NCBI RefSeq assembly: GCF_042433515.1
Contig: NZ_JBHLVH010000006.1
Span: 11,037 to 75,036 of the forward strand
DNA length: 64,000 bases
Direction of reading: 5' to 3'
Source: Kytococcus schroeteri
Lineage (GTDB): Bacteria > Actinomycetota > Actinomycetes > Actinomycetales > Dermatophilaceae
The position numbers were made by a program, and so were the translations under genes. Positions 24,257-33,008 of the stretch are shown piece by piece (within the stretch, counting starts at the first letter, position 1; the number at the start of each line of letters is the position of its first letter). Below the pieces are notes generated by a model. It had not been told where the DNA came from, did no database searches, and saw nothing but the letters and a program-made list of their open reading frames with translations.

Positions 24257-24988
24257 TCAGAGGGCCTTGCGCAGGTCCTTGTTCAGCTGGCTGATGACGT
24301 CCAGCGGGATGCCCTTGGGGCAGACCGCCGCGCACTCACCGATGTTGGTGCAGCCGCCGAAGCCCTCCTCGTCGTGCTGGTTCACCATGTTGACCACGCG
24401 CGAGTCACGCTCCGGCTGACCCTGCGGCAGCAGGCCCAGGTGGGTCACCTTGGCGCCCAGGAAGAGCATGCCGGCCGCGTTCGGGCAGGCCGCCGCACAG
24501 GCACCACAGCCGATGCAGGTGGCGGCGTCGAACGCGCGGTCGGCGTCCTCCTTGCGCACCGGGTGGGTGTTGGCGTCCACCGCGGCACCGGTGTTCACGG
24601 AGATGTAGCCACCGGAGCCGATGATGCGGTCGTAGGCGCTGCGGTCGACCACGAGGTCCTGCACCACCGGGAACGCGTCCGCACGGAACGGCTCCAGGGT
24701 GAGGGTCTCGCCGTCCTTGAAGGAGCGCATGTGCAGCTGGCACAGGGTGGTGCGCTCCGGGCCGTGGGCGATGCCGTTGACCATGAAGCCGCACGCACCG
24801 CAGATGCCCTCGCGGCAGTCGGACTCGAAGGCCACCGGCTGCTCACCGGCCTCCGTGAGCTCCTCGTTGAGGACGTCCAGCATCTCCAGGAAGGACATGT
24901 CCTCGGTGATGCCGTCCACCTGGTAGGTGGCGAACTGGCCCTTGTCGCCGGCGCCGGCCTGGCGCCAGATCTTGAGAGTGATCTTCAC
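24257..24988 (-). CDS. sdhB: Succinate dehydrogenase/fumarate reductase iron-sulfur subunit
   Basis: A 243-residue subunit carrying the electron-transfer clusters of complex II. 2Fe-2S ligands are C58, C63 and C66 in CREGICGACG, and C83. The 4Fe-4S/3Fe-4S ligands are in CIGCGACAAACP (about 158-168) and in GGCTNIGECAAVCP (about 213-223). The GTG start overlaps the sdhA stop by four bases. Electrons pass from SdhA through these clusters to quinone at SdhC. Last gene of sdhCAB; the set has only one membrane-anchor gene. Confidence 0.97.
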   Translation of the reverse strand: MKITLKIWRQAGAGDKGQFATYQVDGITEDMSFLEMLDVLNEELTEAGEQPVAFESDCREGICGACGFMVNGIAHGPERTTLCQLHMRSFKDGETLTLEPFRADAFPVVQDLVVDRSAYDRIIGSGGYISVNTGAAVDANTHPVRKEDADRAFDAATCIGCGACAAACPNAAGMLFLGAKVTHLGLLPQGQPERDSRVVNMVNQHDEEGFGGCTNIGECAAVCPKGIPLDVISQLNKDLRKAL

Positions 24989-27108
24989 TTGTAGCTCCGC
25001 TGCTTCATCTCGATGGCGTTGTACACGAGGTCCTCCTTGTGCAGCACCGGACGCTCACCGGCACCGGTGAACTCCCAGGCCGCCACGTAGGCGAACTCGT
25101 CGTCGTGGCGCAGGGCCTCGCCGTCCTCGGTCTGGGACTCCGCCCGGAAGTGGCCACCGGCCGACTCGCGACGGTGCAGGGCGTCGATGCACATGAGCTC
25201 ACCCAGCTCCAGGAAGTCGGCCACACGGCCGGCCTTCTCCAGCGACTGGTTGAGGGTGGCGGCCGCGCCGGGCACCTTGACGTTGGTCCAGAACTCCTCG
25301 CGGAGGGCCCGGATCTTCTCGATGGCGGTGCGCAGACCGGCGTCGGTGCGCTCCATGCCGCAGTACTCCCACATGATGGAGCCCAGCTCGCGGTGGATGG
25401 AGTCCACCGTGCGGGTGCCGTTGATGGAGAGCAGCTGCTGCACGCGGGCGTCCACGGCCTCGCGCGCGGCCACGGCCTCGGGGTGGTCCGCGCTGATGTT
25501 GGACTGCCCCTCCTTGGCCAGGTAGTCGTTGATGACGTTCGGCAGCACGAAGTAGCCGTCGGCCAGACCCTGCATCAGCGCCGAGGCGCCCAGGCGGTTG
25601 CCGCCGTGGTCGGAGAAGTTCGCCTCACCGGCCACGAACAGGCCCGGGATGGTGGACTGCAGGTCGTAGTCCACCCACAGGCCGCCCATCGTGTAGTGCA
25701 CGGCCGGGTAGATGCGCATCGGCACCTCGTACGGGTTCTCACCCGTGATGCGCTCGTACATGTCGAAGAGGTTGCCGTACTTGGCGGCCACCGCGTCCTT
25801 GCCCATGCGCTCGATGGCCGACGCGAAGTCCAGGTACACGCCGCGGCGCACCTGACGCTCCTGGCCGTCCTGGTCCACCTCGGCCACGGCCGGGCCCACG
25901 CCGCGGCCCTCGTCACACATGTTCTTGGCCTGGCGCGAGGCGATGTCGCGGGGCACCAGGTTTCCGAACGCCGGGTAGATGCGCTCCAGGTAGTAGTCGC
26001 GCGCCTCCTCCGGGATCTCGCGGGGGTCCTTGTCGCAGTCGGCGGCGTCCTTGGGGACCCAGATGCGGCCGTCGTTGCGCAGGGACTCCGACATCAGCGT
26101 CAGCTTGGACTGCTTGTCGCCGTGCTGCGGGATGCAGGTGGGGTGGATCTGCGTGAAGCAGGGGTTGCCGAAGTAGGCGCCCTTGCGGTGCGCACGCCAC
26201 GCGGCGGTGACGTTGGACCCCATCGCGTTGGTGGAGAGGAAGAAGACGTTGCCGTAGCCGCCGGTGGCCAGCACCACCGCGTCGGCCATGTGCGTCTCGA
26301 TCTCACCGGTGCGCAGGTTGCGGGCGATGATGCCGCGCGCCTTGCCCTCCACGACGACCAGCTCGAGCATCTCGTGGGCGTTGAACATCTCCACGGTGCC
26401 GGCGCCGATCTGGCGCTCCAGCGCCTGGTAGGCGCCGATGAGCAGCTGCTGGCCAGTCTGGCCGCGGGCGTAGAAGGTGCGCTGCACCTGCACGCCACCG
26501 AACGAGCGGTTGTCGAGCAGACCGCCGTACTCGCGGGCGAAGGGCACACCCTGCGCCACGCACTGGTCGATGATGTTCGCGGACACCTCAGCCAGGCGGT
26601 ACACGTTGGTCTCGCGGGAGCGGTAGTCGCCACCCTTCACCGTGTCGTAGAACAGGCGGTAGACCGAGTCGTTGTCGTTCTTGTAGTTCTTGGCGGCGTT
26701 GATGCCACCCTGCGCGGCGATCGAGTGCGCACGGCGCGGCGAGTCCTGGTAGCAGAAGGACTTCACGTTGTAGCCGGCCTCACCGAGGGTGGCGCCCGCG
26801 GCGGCGCCGGCCAGGCCGGTGCCCACGATGATGACGTTGATCTTGCGGCGGTTGGCCGGGTTCACCAGCGCGGTCTCGAACTGGCGGCGCTGCCACATCG
26901 TCTCGATGGGGCCACCGGGGGCCTTCGTGTCGGCGATCGGGTCACCGAGCACCCACGGGTCGTTGGTGTGCTCACCGGACTTGTTCACCGGGCGGGTGTC
27001 CGCCGGGGCGTCGCCCTGGGCGGTGCCGCGCTGGGCGTCGCCGTCGGCGTCGAAGGCGTCGTCCTTCTTGCGCTTCCAGGGGGCGTTGTCACCGAAGAGT
27101 GTTGCCAT
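24985..27108 (-). CDS. sdhA: Succinate dehydrogenase/fumarate reductase flavoprotein subunit
   Basis: A 707-residue subunit oxidising succinate to fumarate. The FAD motif IIVGTGLAGAAAGATLGEAG begins near residue 93, and H128 in RAHSIAAQGGINAA is the likely covalent FAD attachment. NPCFTQIHPTCIP and HYTMGGLWVDYD are active-site stretches, with GLFVAGEANFSDHGGNRLGA for FAD. The first 85 residues form an extra polar extension seen in B. subtilis/Corynebacterium-type SdhA of actinobacteria. The gene lies between sdhC (22 bases) and sdhB (overlap). Confidence 0.97.
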   Translation of the reverse strand: MATLFGDNAPWKRKKDDAFDADGDAQRGTAQGDAPADTRPVNKSGEHTNDPWVLGDPIADTKAPGGPIETMWQRRQFETALVNPANRRKINVIIVGTGLAGAAAGATLGEAGYNVKSFCYQDSPRRAHSIAAQGGINAAKNYKNDNDSVYRLFYDTVKGGDYRSRETNVYRLAEVSANIIDQCVAQGVPFAREYGGLLDNRSFGGVQVQRTFYARGQTGQQLLIGAYQALERQIGAGTVEMFNAHEMLELVVVEGKARGIIARNLRTGEIETHMADAVVLATGGYGNVFFLSTNAMGSNVTAAWRAHRKGAYFGNPCFTQIHPTCIPQHGDKQSKLTLMSESLRNDGRIWVPKDAADCDKDPREIPEEARDYYLERIYPAFGNLVPRDIASRQAKNMCDEGRGVGPAVAEVDQDGQERQVRRGVYLDFASAIERMGKDAVAAKYGNLFDMYERITGENPYEVPMRIYPAVHYTMGGLWVDYDLQSTIPGLFVAGEANFSDHGGNRLGASALMQGLADGYFVLPNVINDYLAKEGQSNISADHPEAVAAREAVDARVQQLLSINGTRTVDSIHRELGSIMWEYCGMERTDAGLRTAIEKIRALREEFWTNVKVPGAAATLNQSLEKAGRVADFLELGELMCIDALHRRESAGGHFRAESQTEDGEALRHDDEFAYVAAWEFTGAGERPVLHKEDLVYNAIEMKQRSYK

Positions 27109-27130
27109 GAGTCTGCTCCTCCTGGGGCGG

Positions 27131-27826
27131 TCAGTTGACGAGGTCGAGGAACACCGCGAACGGCGGCACCAGGAAGCCGACCACCACGAGGGCGGCGAGC
27201 ACGGCGCCGATGGTGCGCAGCATCGGGATGTTCTTGGTCTTGGTCAGGCCGAGCGTCTGCATCGCGGAGAAGAACCCGTGGAATATGTGCATGCCCAGGG
27301 CGGCCATCGCCAGCACGTAGATGAGCAGCACCCACCAGATCTCGAAGGACTCCACGTAGTTGGCGGCGGGGCTGGCCAGCTCGCCCTGCGGGTGGATGGT
27401 CTTGGTGGTGAAGTGCAGGATGTGGAAGACCACGAACAGCAGCAGCGCGATGCCACCCCAGCGCATGGTGCGCGAGGCGAGGCTCGAGGTGAGCGACTTC
27501 TTCATCGCGTAGCCGACGCTGCGGCCCTTCTTGGCGCGGCCCCACAGCTTGACCGCCAGCACGACGTGCGCCAGCACCGCGGCCAGCAGGACGAGACGCA
27601 CGATCCACAGCGCACCCTCGTAGGGCAGGATCGGCTCACCCATGGTGCGCAGGTGGTGCGCGTAGGTGTCGAACGCCTCGTGGGACTGGAGGATCTTCAG
27701 GTTGCCGAGCATGTGCCCGAGCACGAAGAGGATGAACAGGAGGCCGGAGACCGCCATGAGGATCTTGTTCCAGATCGTCGTGGTGGTGGCCGACCGCTTC
27801 GTCGGAGCCGCGTTGTCAAGTGCCAC
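27131..27826 (-). CDS. sdhC: Succinate dehydrogenase cytochrome b subunit (membrane anchor)
   Basis: A 231-residue protein with five to six transmembrane helices, fitting the single-anchor, two-heme cytochrome b558 type. Candidate heme histidines sit in VLGHMLGNLK, YAHHLR, VVFHILHFTTK and GMHIFHGFFS. It anchors SdhAB to the membrane and reduces menaquinone. The start is the GTG at 27826, positioned seven bases after a TAGAAT hexamer, so translation looks leaderless; a longer frame runs into the divergent mannosyltransferase promoter. First gene of sdhCAB. Confidence 0.94.
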   Translation of the reverse strand: MALDNAAPTKRSATTTTIWNKILMAVSGLLFILFVLGHMLGNLKILQSHEAFDTYAHHLRTMGEPILPYEGALWIVRLVLLAAVLAHVVLAVKLWGRAKKGRSVGYAMKKSLTSSLASRTMRWGGIALLLFVVFHILHFTTKTIHPQGELASPAANYVESFEIWWVLLIYVLAMAALGMHIFHGFFSAMQTLGLTKTKNIPMLRTIGAVLAALVVVGFLVPPFAVFLDLVN

Positions 27827-27833
27827 GGGGCGG

Positions 27834-27839
27834 ATTCTA
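27834..27839 (-). promoter_or_regulatory. -10 hexamer TAGAAT of the sdhCAB operon, leaderless
   Basis: It ends seven bases before the GTG of sdhC on the minus strand. Confidence 0.6.
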
Positions 27840-27940
27840 CTGAGAGGCTGGGAGCGGGCTGGGTGAGGCTTGCCTACCCCGTGGGTCGCGCCCGCGCGCG
27901 GGCCGGGCGCCGCCCCCATCGGCCCCGCGGTGGACGCACC

Positions 27941-27946
27941 TAGGAT
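27941..27946 (+). promoter_or_regulatory. -10 hexamer TAGGAT, leaderless promoter
   Basis: It ends seven bases before the ATG at 27954 and decides between this ATG and an in-frame ATG at 27945 that overlaps the hexamer. Confidence 0.5.
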
Positions 27947-27953
27947 GCCAGCC

Positions 27954-29588
27954 ATGCCCTCCACGCCCGGTGACGTCGCGACCCCGTCGCCCTCGGCGCC
28001 TGATCTCGAGCAGCAGCTCCGCGAGGACCTCCTCGGTCCCCTCGCCCGGCGCGGCGCGACCGCGCGGCGCATCGCCCGGTGGGCCTGGGTCGGCCCGCTG
28101 CTGTGCATGCTGCTGGGCGGGTGGATGCGGTGGTGGCACCTGGACGAGCCGCACCAGCTGGTCTTCGACGAGACCTACTACGTCAAGCAGGCGTGGTCGC
28201 TCGCCGAGTGGGGTTACGAGCGGGACAAGCCCGACGGCATGGAGGAGCCCGACCAGTTCTTCACCACAGGCAACTGGCAGACGGTCTACGACGACAAGGC
28301 CGACTTCGTGGTGCACCCGCCGGTGGGCAAGTGGGTGATCGCCGCCGGCGAGGTGGTCTTCGGCATCGAGTCGTCCTTCGGCTGGCGCGTCTCGGTGTGG
28401 GTGCTGGGCAGCCTGTCCATCCTCGTCATCGGCCGGGTGGCGTGGGAGATGTTCGGCTCGGCCACGCTCGCCACGCTCGCCTCCTTCCTGGCGATGCTGG
28501 AGGGCCACCACTTCGTGCACAGCCGCACCGGCCTGCTCGACGTGGTGCTCATGTTCTTCGTGCTCGTGGGCTTCTGGTTCCTGCTGCTGGACCGCAACGC
28601 CTCGCGGCGCCTGCTGGCCCGGAGGGTGGCGGCGCTGCACGGCGGGGACGCCTGGCGGTGGAATCTCCGCCGGCCCGCGGTGGGCATGACCTACGGCCCG
28701 TGGCTGGGGCTGCGCCCGTGGCGATGGGCGGCCGGCATCAGCCTGGGGCTGGCCGCGGGCGTCAAGTTGTCCGGGCTGTACCCGCTCATGGCCTTCGGGC
28801 TGCTCACCGTGCTGTGGGACTGCACGGCCCGGCAGCGGGCGGGCGTCTCCCGGCCGTGGAGCGCCGGGGCAGTGCTCCGGGACGGGCCACAGGCGTTCGT
28901 CACCTACTGCGGGGCGGCCCTGGCGGCCTACCTCGCCTCGTGGGTGGGCTGGTTCCGCAGCACCGACGGGTACATGCGCCAGTGGGCCACCGAGCACCCC
29001 GGTGAGGGGGTCACCTGGCTGCCCGGCCCGCTGCGCGCGTTGTGGGAGTACCACGCCAAGATGTACGAGTTCCACGTCGGGCTGACCAGCGACCACACGT
29101 ACCGCTCCAGCCCGTGGAGCTGGCCGCTGCAGCTGCGTCCCACCTCGTTCTTCTACGAGACCAAGACGCTCGGCGAGGCCGGGTGCGAGGTGGAGAAGTG
29201 CTCCAAGGCCATCAACTCGGTGGGCTCGGTGAGCATCTGGTGGGTGGCCACCGCCGCGGTGTTCGTGCTGCTGTTCTGGTGGGTCGCGCAGCGCGACTGG
29301 CGGGCCGGCGCCATCGCCGTGGGGGTGCTCTCGGGGTGGCTGCCCTGGCTGCCGGTGCAGCACCGCACGATCTACCAGTTCTACTCGATCGCTTTCGAGC
29401 CGTTCATGGTGCTGGCCGTGGTCTTCGTCATCGGGCTGGCGCTGCGGCACGTGTGGGGCAAGTACGCGGTGGGGGCCTACCTGGCCCTGGTGGTGCTGAA
29501 CTTCTGGTACTTCTGGCCCATCTGGACCGCCCAGGTGATCCCGTACTCCGCGTGGCGAGCCCGCATGTGGTTCGCCAGCTGGATCTGA
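27954..29588 (+). CDS. Protein O-mannosyltransferase, PMT family
   Basis: A 544-residue polytopic membrane glycosyltransferase using polyprenyl-phosphate mannose to modify secreted proteins. The first luminal loop has FDETYYVKQAWSLAEWGYE with the conserved Asp-Glu pair needed for catalysis. VVHPPVGKWVIA, EGHHFVHSRTGLLD, GVKLSGLYPLMAFG and YHAKMYEFHVGL are PMT-family stretches, and the C-terminal four-helix domain ends the protein. It matches the Pmt enzymes of mycobacteria and corynebacteria in design and length. It is divergent from sdhCAB and has no partner gene downstream. Confidence 0.94.
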   Translation: MPSTPGDVATPSPSAPDLEQQLREDLLGPLARRGATARRIARWAWVGPLLCMLLGGWMRWWHLDEPHQLVFDETYYVKQAWSLAEWGYERDKPDGMEEPDQFFTTGNWQTVYDDKADFVVHPPVGKWVIAAGEVVFGIESSFGWRVSVWVLGSLSILVIGRVAWEMFGSATLATLASFLAMLEGHHFVHSRTGLLDVVLMFFVLVGFWFLLLDRNASRRLLARRVAALHGGDAWRWNLRRPAVGMTYGPWLGLRPWRWAAGISLGLAAGVKLSGLYPLMAFGLLTVLWDCTARQRAGVSRPWSAGAVLRDGPQAFVTYCGAALAAYLASWVGWFRSTDGYMRQWATEHPGEGVTWLPGPLRALWEYHAKMYEFHVGLTSDHTYRSSPWSWPLQLRPTSFFYETKTLGEAGCEVEKCSKAINSVGSVSIWWVATAAVFVLLFWWVAQRDWRAGAIAVGVLSGWLPWLPVQHRTIYQFYSIAFEPFMVLAVVFVIGLALRHVWGKYAVGAYLALVVLNFWYFWPIWTAQVIPYSAWRARMWFASWI

Positions 29589-30014
29589 CGCGGGGGCCGG
29601 CCGGGGCAGCATCGCCTGCGCCAGCCGCCCGCGGCATCGCTCTGCCGCACCCTGCCGCACGGCCGCACGCCCGCGGCATCGCACCGCCGCACGCGAAACC
29701 ACGCGCCGCACGGGAAGGGTGGTCGCCGCACGCGACGATTCCCGTGCGGCGACCACCGTTCCCGTGCGCGGTGACCTTTCCGGTGCGGCTGGCCCACGAA
29801 GACCCCCACCCGCGACACGCCCATCCTTCGACACGCCGACCCATCGACACGCCGACGGTCGGGAGGTTCATCGGTAGGCGCATCGGAGGATCGCGGACGC
29901 CGCCGGTGTTGATGGGTGCGCGTCCGGCGGGCCGCGGTCGGCCACACGGGGCGGTCCTCGCCGGCGCGGGCAGCCCGCATCCGCACAGCGCCCACCCCCG
30001 CGCGATGGGGCCCG
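29589..30014. repeat. Non-coding region with intergenic palindromic repeat, copy C
   Basis: No gene is visible in these 426 bases. GGTGGTCGCCGCACG (29718-29732) pairs with 29743-29757, and an outer stem GCACGGGAA (29708-29716) pairs with 29759-29767, giving a long hairpin. CGCACGCGAAACC precedes it. These are the modules seen near 10.8 and 17.1 kb. Two copies of CGACACGCCGAC follow near 29,829-29,856. The hairpin may terminate the mannosyltransferase transcript. Confidence 0.8.
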
Positions 30015-31754
30015 TCAGGCGGGGCGGGAGAACTGCCCCACGAGCTCCGGGGAGACCGCGCGCATCATCGCCACCGCGTCGGGCAGCGGCAGGTTGGGCA
30101 CGCGGTAGGACTCGTCGCCGCCGGCCACCGTGGCCACCGCCGTGCACAGCCCCAGGCGCCGCTGGAAGAAGGACTGCTCCACCGTCCAGCTGAGCACGCC
30201 CTCGCACTCCAGGGCCAGGTGCCGCCGCAGGAGTGCGCCCTGCCGCACCAGCAGGTGCCGGTCGGTCACCGCGTGCCCCAGCGAGCGCCAGGCCGGCCAC
30301 ACCGGGGCCAGGTTGAGCACCGCCATGAGCGCGGTCCACCCCAGCAGCCAGGTCCACGCCGAGGCACCCGTCCAGCCGAGCGGGTCGCCCACGGCGAAGT
30401 GCCGCAGCACCGCGATGCCGCCGAGCACCGGCACCAGACCGACCCAGAAGGTGGTCACGAGCGCCCCGACGGCCATGCGCCGCAGCGCCTTCGGCCCGTG
30501 GGAGACCAGCGGCCGCTCGAACAGGTCGGCCGGCACCGTCTTGGGCTCGCCGCTGCCGAGCACGTCGGCCGCCAGCGCCCGGGCCTCGGAGCGCGGCACG
30601 GTGGGCAGCAGGTCCACGGAGCCGTCCTCGGCACCGGTCACCACCGCCTCGGCCGAGGCGCCGCGCTGCCAGCGCTGCTGCCACGGCTCGGTGACCACGA
30701 CGCCGCGCACCTTGCGCTCCTCGAGCGTGGCCGAGCGGGTGGTGGTCAGGCCGCGGGTGACCTGCAGGGTGCCCTGCGCGGTGCGGGTGACGCGCAGCCC
30801 CCACCAGCCCAGCAGGTAGGCCACCGTCGAGGTGAGCAGCGAGAGCACCACACCGGCCACCACCAGCAGCACGACGGTGTGCACCAGGCCGAGGCTCTCC
30901 ACGGCGTGCACCACCTCGCCACCGATGCGTCGCCCCACCGCGGAGTCGGCGATGTCGTCGAAGAACTGGCCGCCGAAACCGACGACCGCCGCGGCCACGA
31001 ACAGGCCACTCGCCCCCAGCGGGCCGAAGCGCAGCCACCGGGGGTCCCACGTGGCGAGCACCTGCTCGGGCATGTCGTCCGCGACCGGCTGCACGGCCTC
31101 CTCGACGCCGCTCTCCACCCCGGCGCCGGGGGCGCTGACGCCACGCTCGGCCTCGGAGGGGTCGAGCGCGTCCACCCCCTGGGCGGCCTGCACGCGGCGG
31201 GTGCGGCGCAGCAGGTTCTCGCGCAGCGCCTGGGCGTCGGCGGTGCGCAGGCCCTCGAGCTCCACCTGGTCGTCGTCCACACCGGTGCCGATCTTCATGG
31301 TGCGCAGGTCGAGCAGCCGCATGAGCAGGTTGCCCTCGACGTCGATGGTGCGCACCCGCTCCAGGCGGGCCGTCTTGGTGCGTCGGTTGAGCCACCCCTG
31401 GCGCACCTGCACGGTCTCGCCGTCCACCCGGTAGGCGAGCGTGAACCACTGCACCAGCGTGACCACCACGGCCAGGACGGCACCGCCGACGGCCGAGAAC
31501 ACCTGGAAGCCGGGGTCCCCGCTGCGGGTGAACAGCAGCACGAGCAGCACCGGCAGCAGGGAGCCGACCAGCTTGACCGGGTGCACGAGCAGCATGCGCA
31601 GGTCCTGGCGGCGCCACTCCCCCTCGGCGGGCACCGGCTCGGGCGCCGGCGGCATCGGGGCGGGCTGGGGCACCGGCGGCACCGGCCCCGGCGCCGGCGC
31701 CGGCGCCGGCGCGGGGGCGTCGTCCGGGGCGCCCCACCCCATCGGCGTGCTCAC
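30015..31754 (-). CDS. PH-domain membrane protein, YdbT-like (multiple bPH2 domains)
   Basis: A 579-residue protein. An Ala/Pro-rich N-terminus (about 1-45) precedes two transmembrane helices (about 58-100) and the first bPH2 segment, with YRVDGETVQVRQGWLNRRTK and RVRTIDVEGNLLMRLLDL. Further helix pairs and two more PH-like units follow, such as RGLTTTRSATLEERKVRGVV near the middle. This is the YdbT layout. The GTG start overlaps the stop of the YdbS-like gene (GTGA), the usual pair. In B. subtilis YdbS-YdbT are linked to bacteriocin resistance; the role here is unknown. Confidence 0.88.
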   Translation of the reverse strand: MSTPMGWGAPDDAPAPAPAPAPGPVPPVPQPAPMPPAPEPVPAEGEWRRQDLRMLLVHPVKLVGSLLPVLLVLLFTRSGDPGFQVFSAVGGAVLAVVVTLVQWFTLAYRVDGETVQVRQGWLNRRTKTARLERVRTIDVEGNLLMRLLDLRTMKIGTGVDDDQVELEGLRTADAQALRENLLRRTRRVQAAQGVDALDPSEAERGVSAPGAGVESGVEEAVQPVADDMPEQVLATWDPRWLRFGPLGASGLFVAAAVVGFGGQFFDDIADSAVGRRIGGEVVHAVESLGLVHTVVLLVVAGVVLSLLTSTVAYLLGWWGLRVTRTAQGTLQVTRGLTTTRSATLEERKVRGVVVTEPWQQRWQRGASAEAVVTGAEDGSVDLLPTVPRSEARALAADVLGSGEPKTVPADLFERPLVSHGPKALRRMAVGALVTTFWVGLVPVLGGIAVLRHFAVGDPLGWTGASAWTWLLGWTALMAVLNLAPVWPAWRSLGHAVTDRHLLVRQGALLRRHLALECEGVLSWTVEQSFFQRRLGLCTAVATVAGGDESYRVPNLPLPDAVAMMRAVSPELVGQFSRPA

Positions 31755-32311
31755 GTGCCGTCACCCCGCACGGCGCTCGCGGCGCGCGTCAGCTGCTCGA
31801 GGAGCACCTGGGCCCGCTCGTCGTCCAGCGCCTCGATGGTGACGTCCCCGGCTGAGGACGCGGTCGTGATCTTCACGTCGGTGAGGCCAAAGTGGCGCAT
31901 GATCGGGCCGCGCGAGACGTCCACGGTCTGGATGCGGGCCAGCGGCACCATGCGGCGCTCGATGTCGATCCACCCGGTGCGGGTGTACACCGCGTCCGGC
32001 GTGGCCTCCCACCGCGCCCAGCGGTAGCGGAGGCCGGGGGCCACCACGAGCGACACCAGGCCGACGAGCACGAAGAGACCAGCCACCGCCCAGGCCCACC
32101 AGGGCGGGGCGTGCTCGGCCAGGAACCACCACCCGCCCAGCACGCCGGCGGAGATGACCAGGGTGACCACCAGGCCCACCACCTCGCCCACGCGCCAGTA
32201 GGCGGGGGCGCGCTCGGAGACCCGGTGGCGGGGCTCGTCGAGGACGGCGACGTCGGGGCGACCTGCCGCGACGACGAGGGACTCGGCGGGGTGGGGAGAA
32301 GTCACCGGCAC
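31751..32311 (-). CDS. PH-domain membrane protein, YdbS-like
   Basis: A 186-residue protein. Two transmembrane helices (about 42-63 and 72-92) are followed by one bPH2 domain with RYRWARWEATPDAVYTRTGW, IERRMVPLARIQTVDVSRGP and the terminal TIEALDD. It has the usual size for YdbS and is coupled to the longer YdbT-like gene by a four-base overlap. The two probably form a membrane complex. The start is a GTG at 32311. Confidence 0.88.
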   Translation of the reverse strand: MPVTSPHPAESLVVAAGRPDVAVLDEPRHRVSERAPAYWRVGEVVGLVVTLVISAGVLGGWWFLAEHAPPWWAWAVAGLFVLVGLVSLVVAPGLRYRWARWEATPDAVYTRTGWIDIERRMVPLARIQTVDVSRGPIMRHFGLTDVKITTASSAGDVTIEALDDERAQVLLEQLTRAASAVRGDGT

Positions 32312-32369
32312 ATTCTCCGGGACGACTCCGTCGGGGCCGGTCCCTCCGCGGACGGACCCGGCGCACCCG

Positions 32370-32970
32370 TCAGCAGCAGTCCCAGGACATGCCCACGCGC
32401 CGCAGGTCTCCCCGGGCCAGGTCCTCGACCGGGACGAAGAAGCCCATCACGCCCGCATCGCCGACGGTGACCCCCGCACTGTCGCTGTCCAGCTGGAAGA
32501 GCAGGACGCGCTCCGGCCCCTGATCCTGGTCGCGCGGGTCGGACTGGGTGAAGTACGGGTAGCCGCCCAGCTGCGTGCCGCCGGAGGCCACCCCGGCCGC
32601 CATCAGTGCCTCGACCGCTTCCCCGTAGGGGGTGTCCCCGAGGGCCGTGGACAGGGCCGGGGGACGTCGGCCGTCCCGAGACCCGGCAGCTGCTCCTCTG
32701 GCTCCCGGCAGGTGAAGGTCATGCGGAGGGGGAGGCGCGCCTGGTCCAGGGGGGCGTCTCGCCCCCGTGGTCCGTGGACCGCACGTACCCGTCCGGGACC
32801 GAACGCGTGGGCCACGCCACGCCGGCCGGGAGATAGGGCGAGCCACCGAGCTTGCTCTCCCACCGGCGCGGCAGGGACAGGTACTCCTCGATGACGTCCA
32901 GGCCCCGATGCTGCCCGGCCCGGTCAGGCCGCTCCTTCCTCCCCCCGACGGAGCCCCCACCCCGGGGCAA
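32370..32970 (-). pseudogene. DUF1963 (YwqG-like) pseudogene with two frameshifts
   Basis: Three minus-strand frames carry consecutive pieces of one DUF1963 protein. First EEYLSLPRRWESKLGGSPYL and PAGVAWPTRS (near 32,790-32,900), then LDQARLPLRMTFTCREPEE and QLPGLGTADVP in a second frame. Third is ALGDTPYGEAVEALMAAG, GGTQLGGYPYFTQSDPR and DAGVMGFFVPVEDLARGDL to the stop at 32370. Each piece looks conserved, so the frameshifts are recent or are sequencing errors. DUF1963 function is unknown. It is preceded by no clear promoter and lies convergent to nothing on its 3' side. Confidence 0.8.
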
Positions 32971-33008
32971 CTATGGTCGCCGTCACACACCGACCACTGG
33001 GAAAGAGC

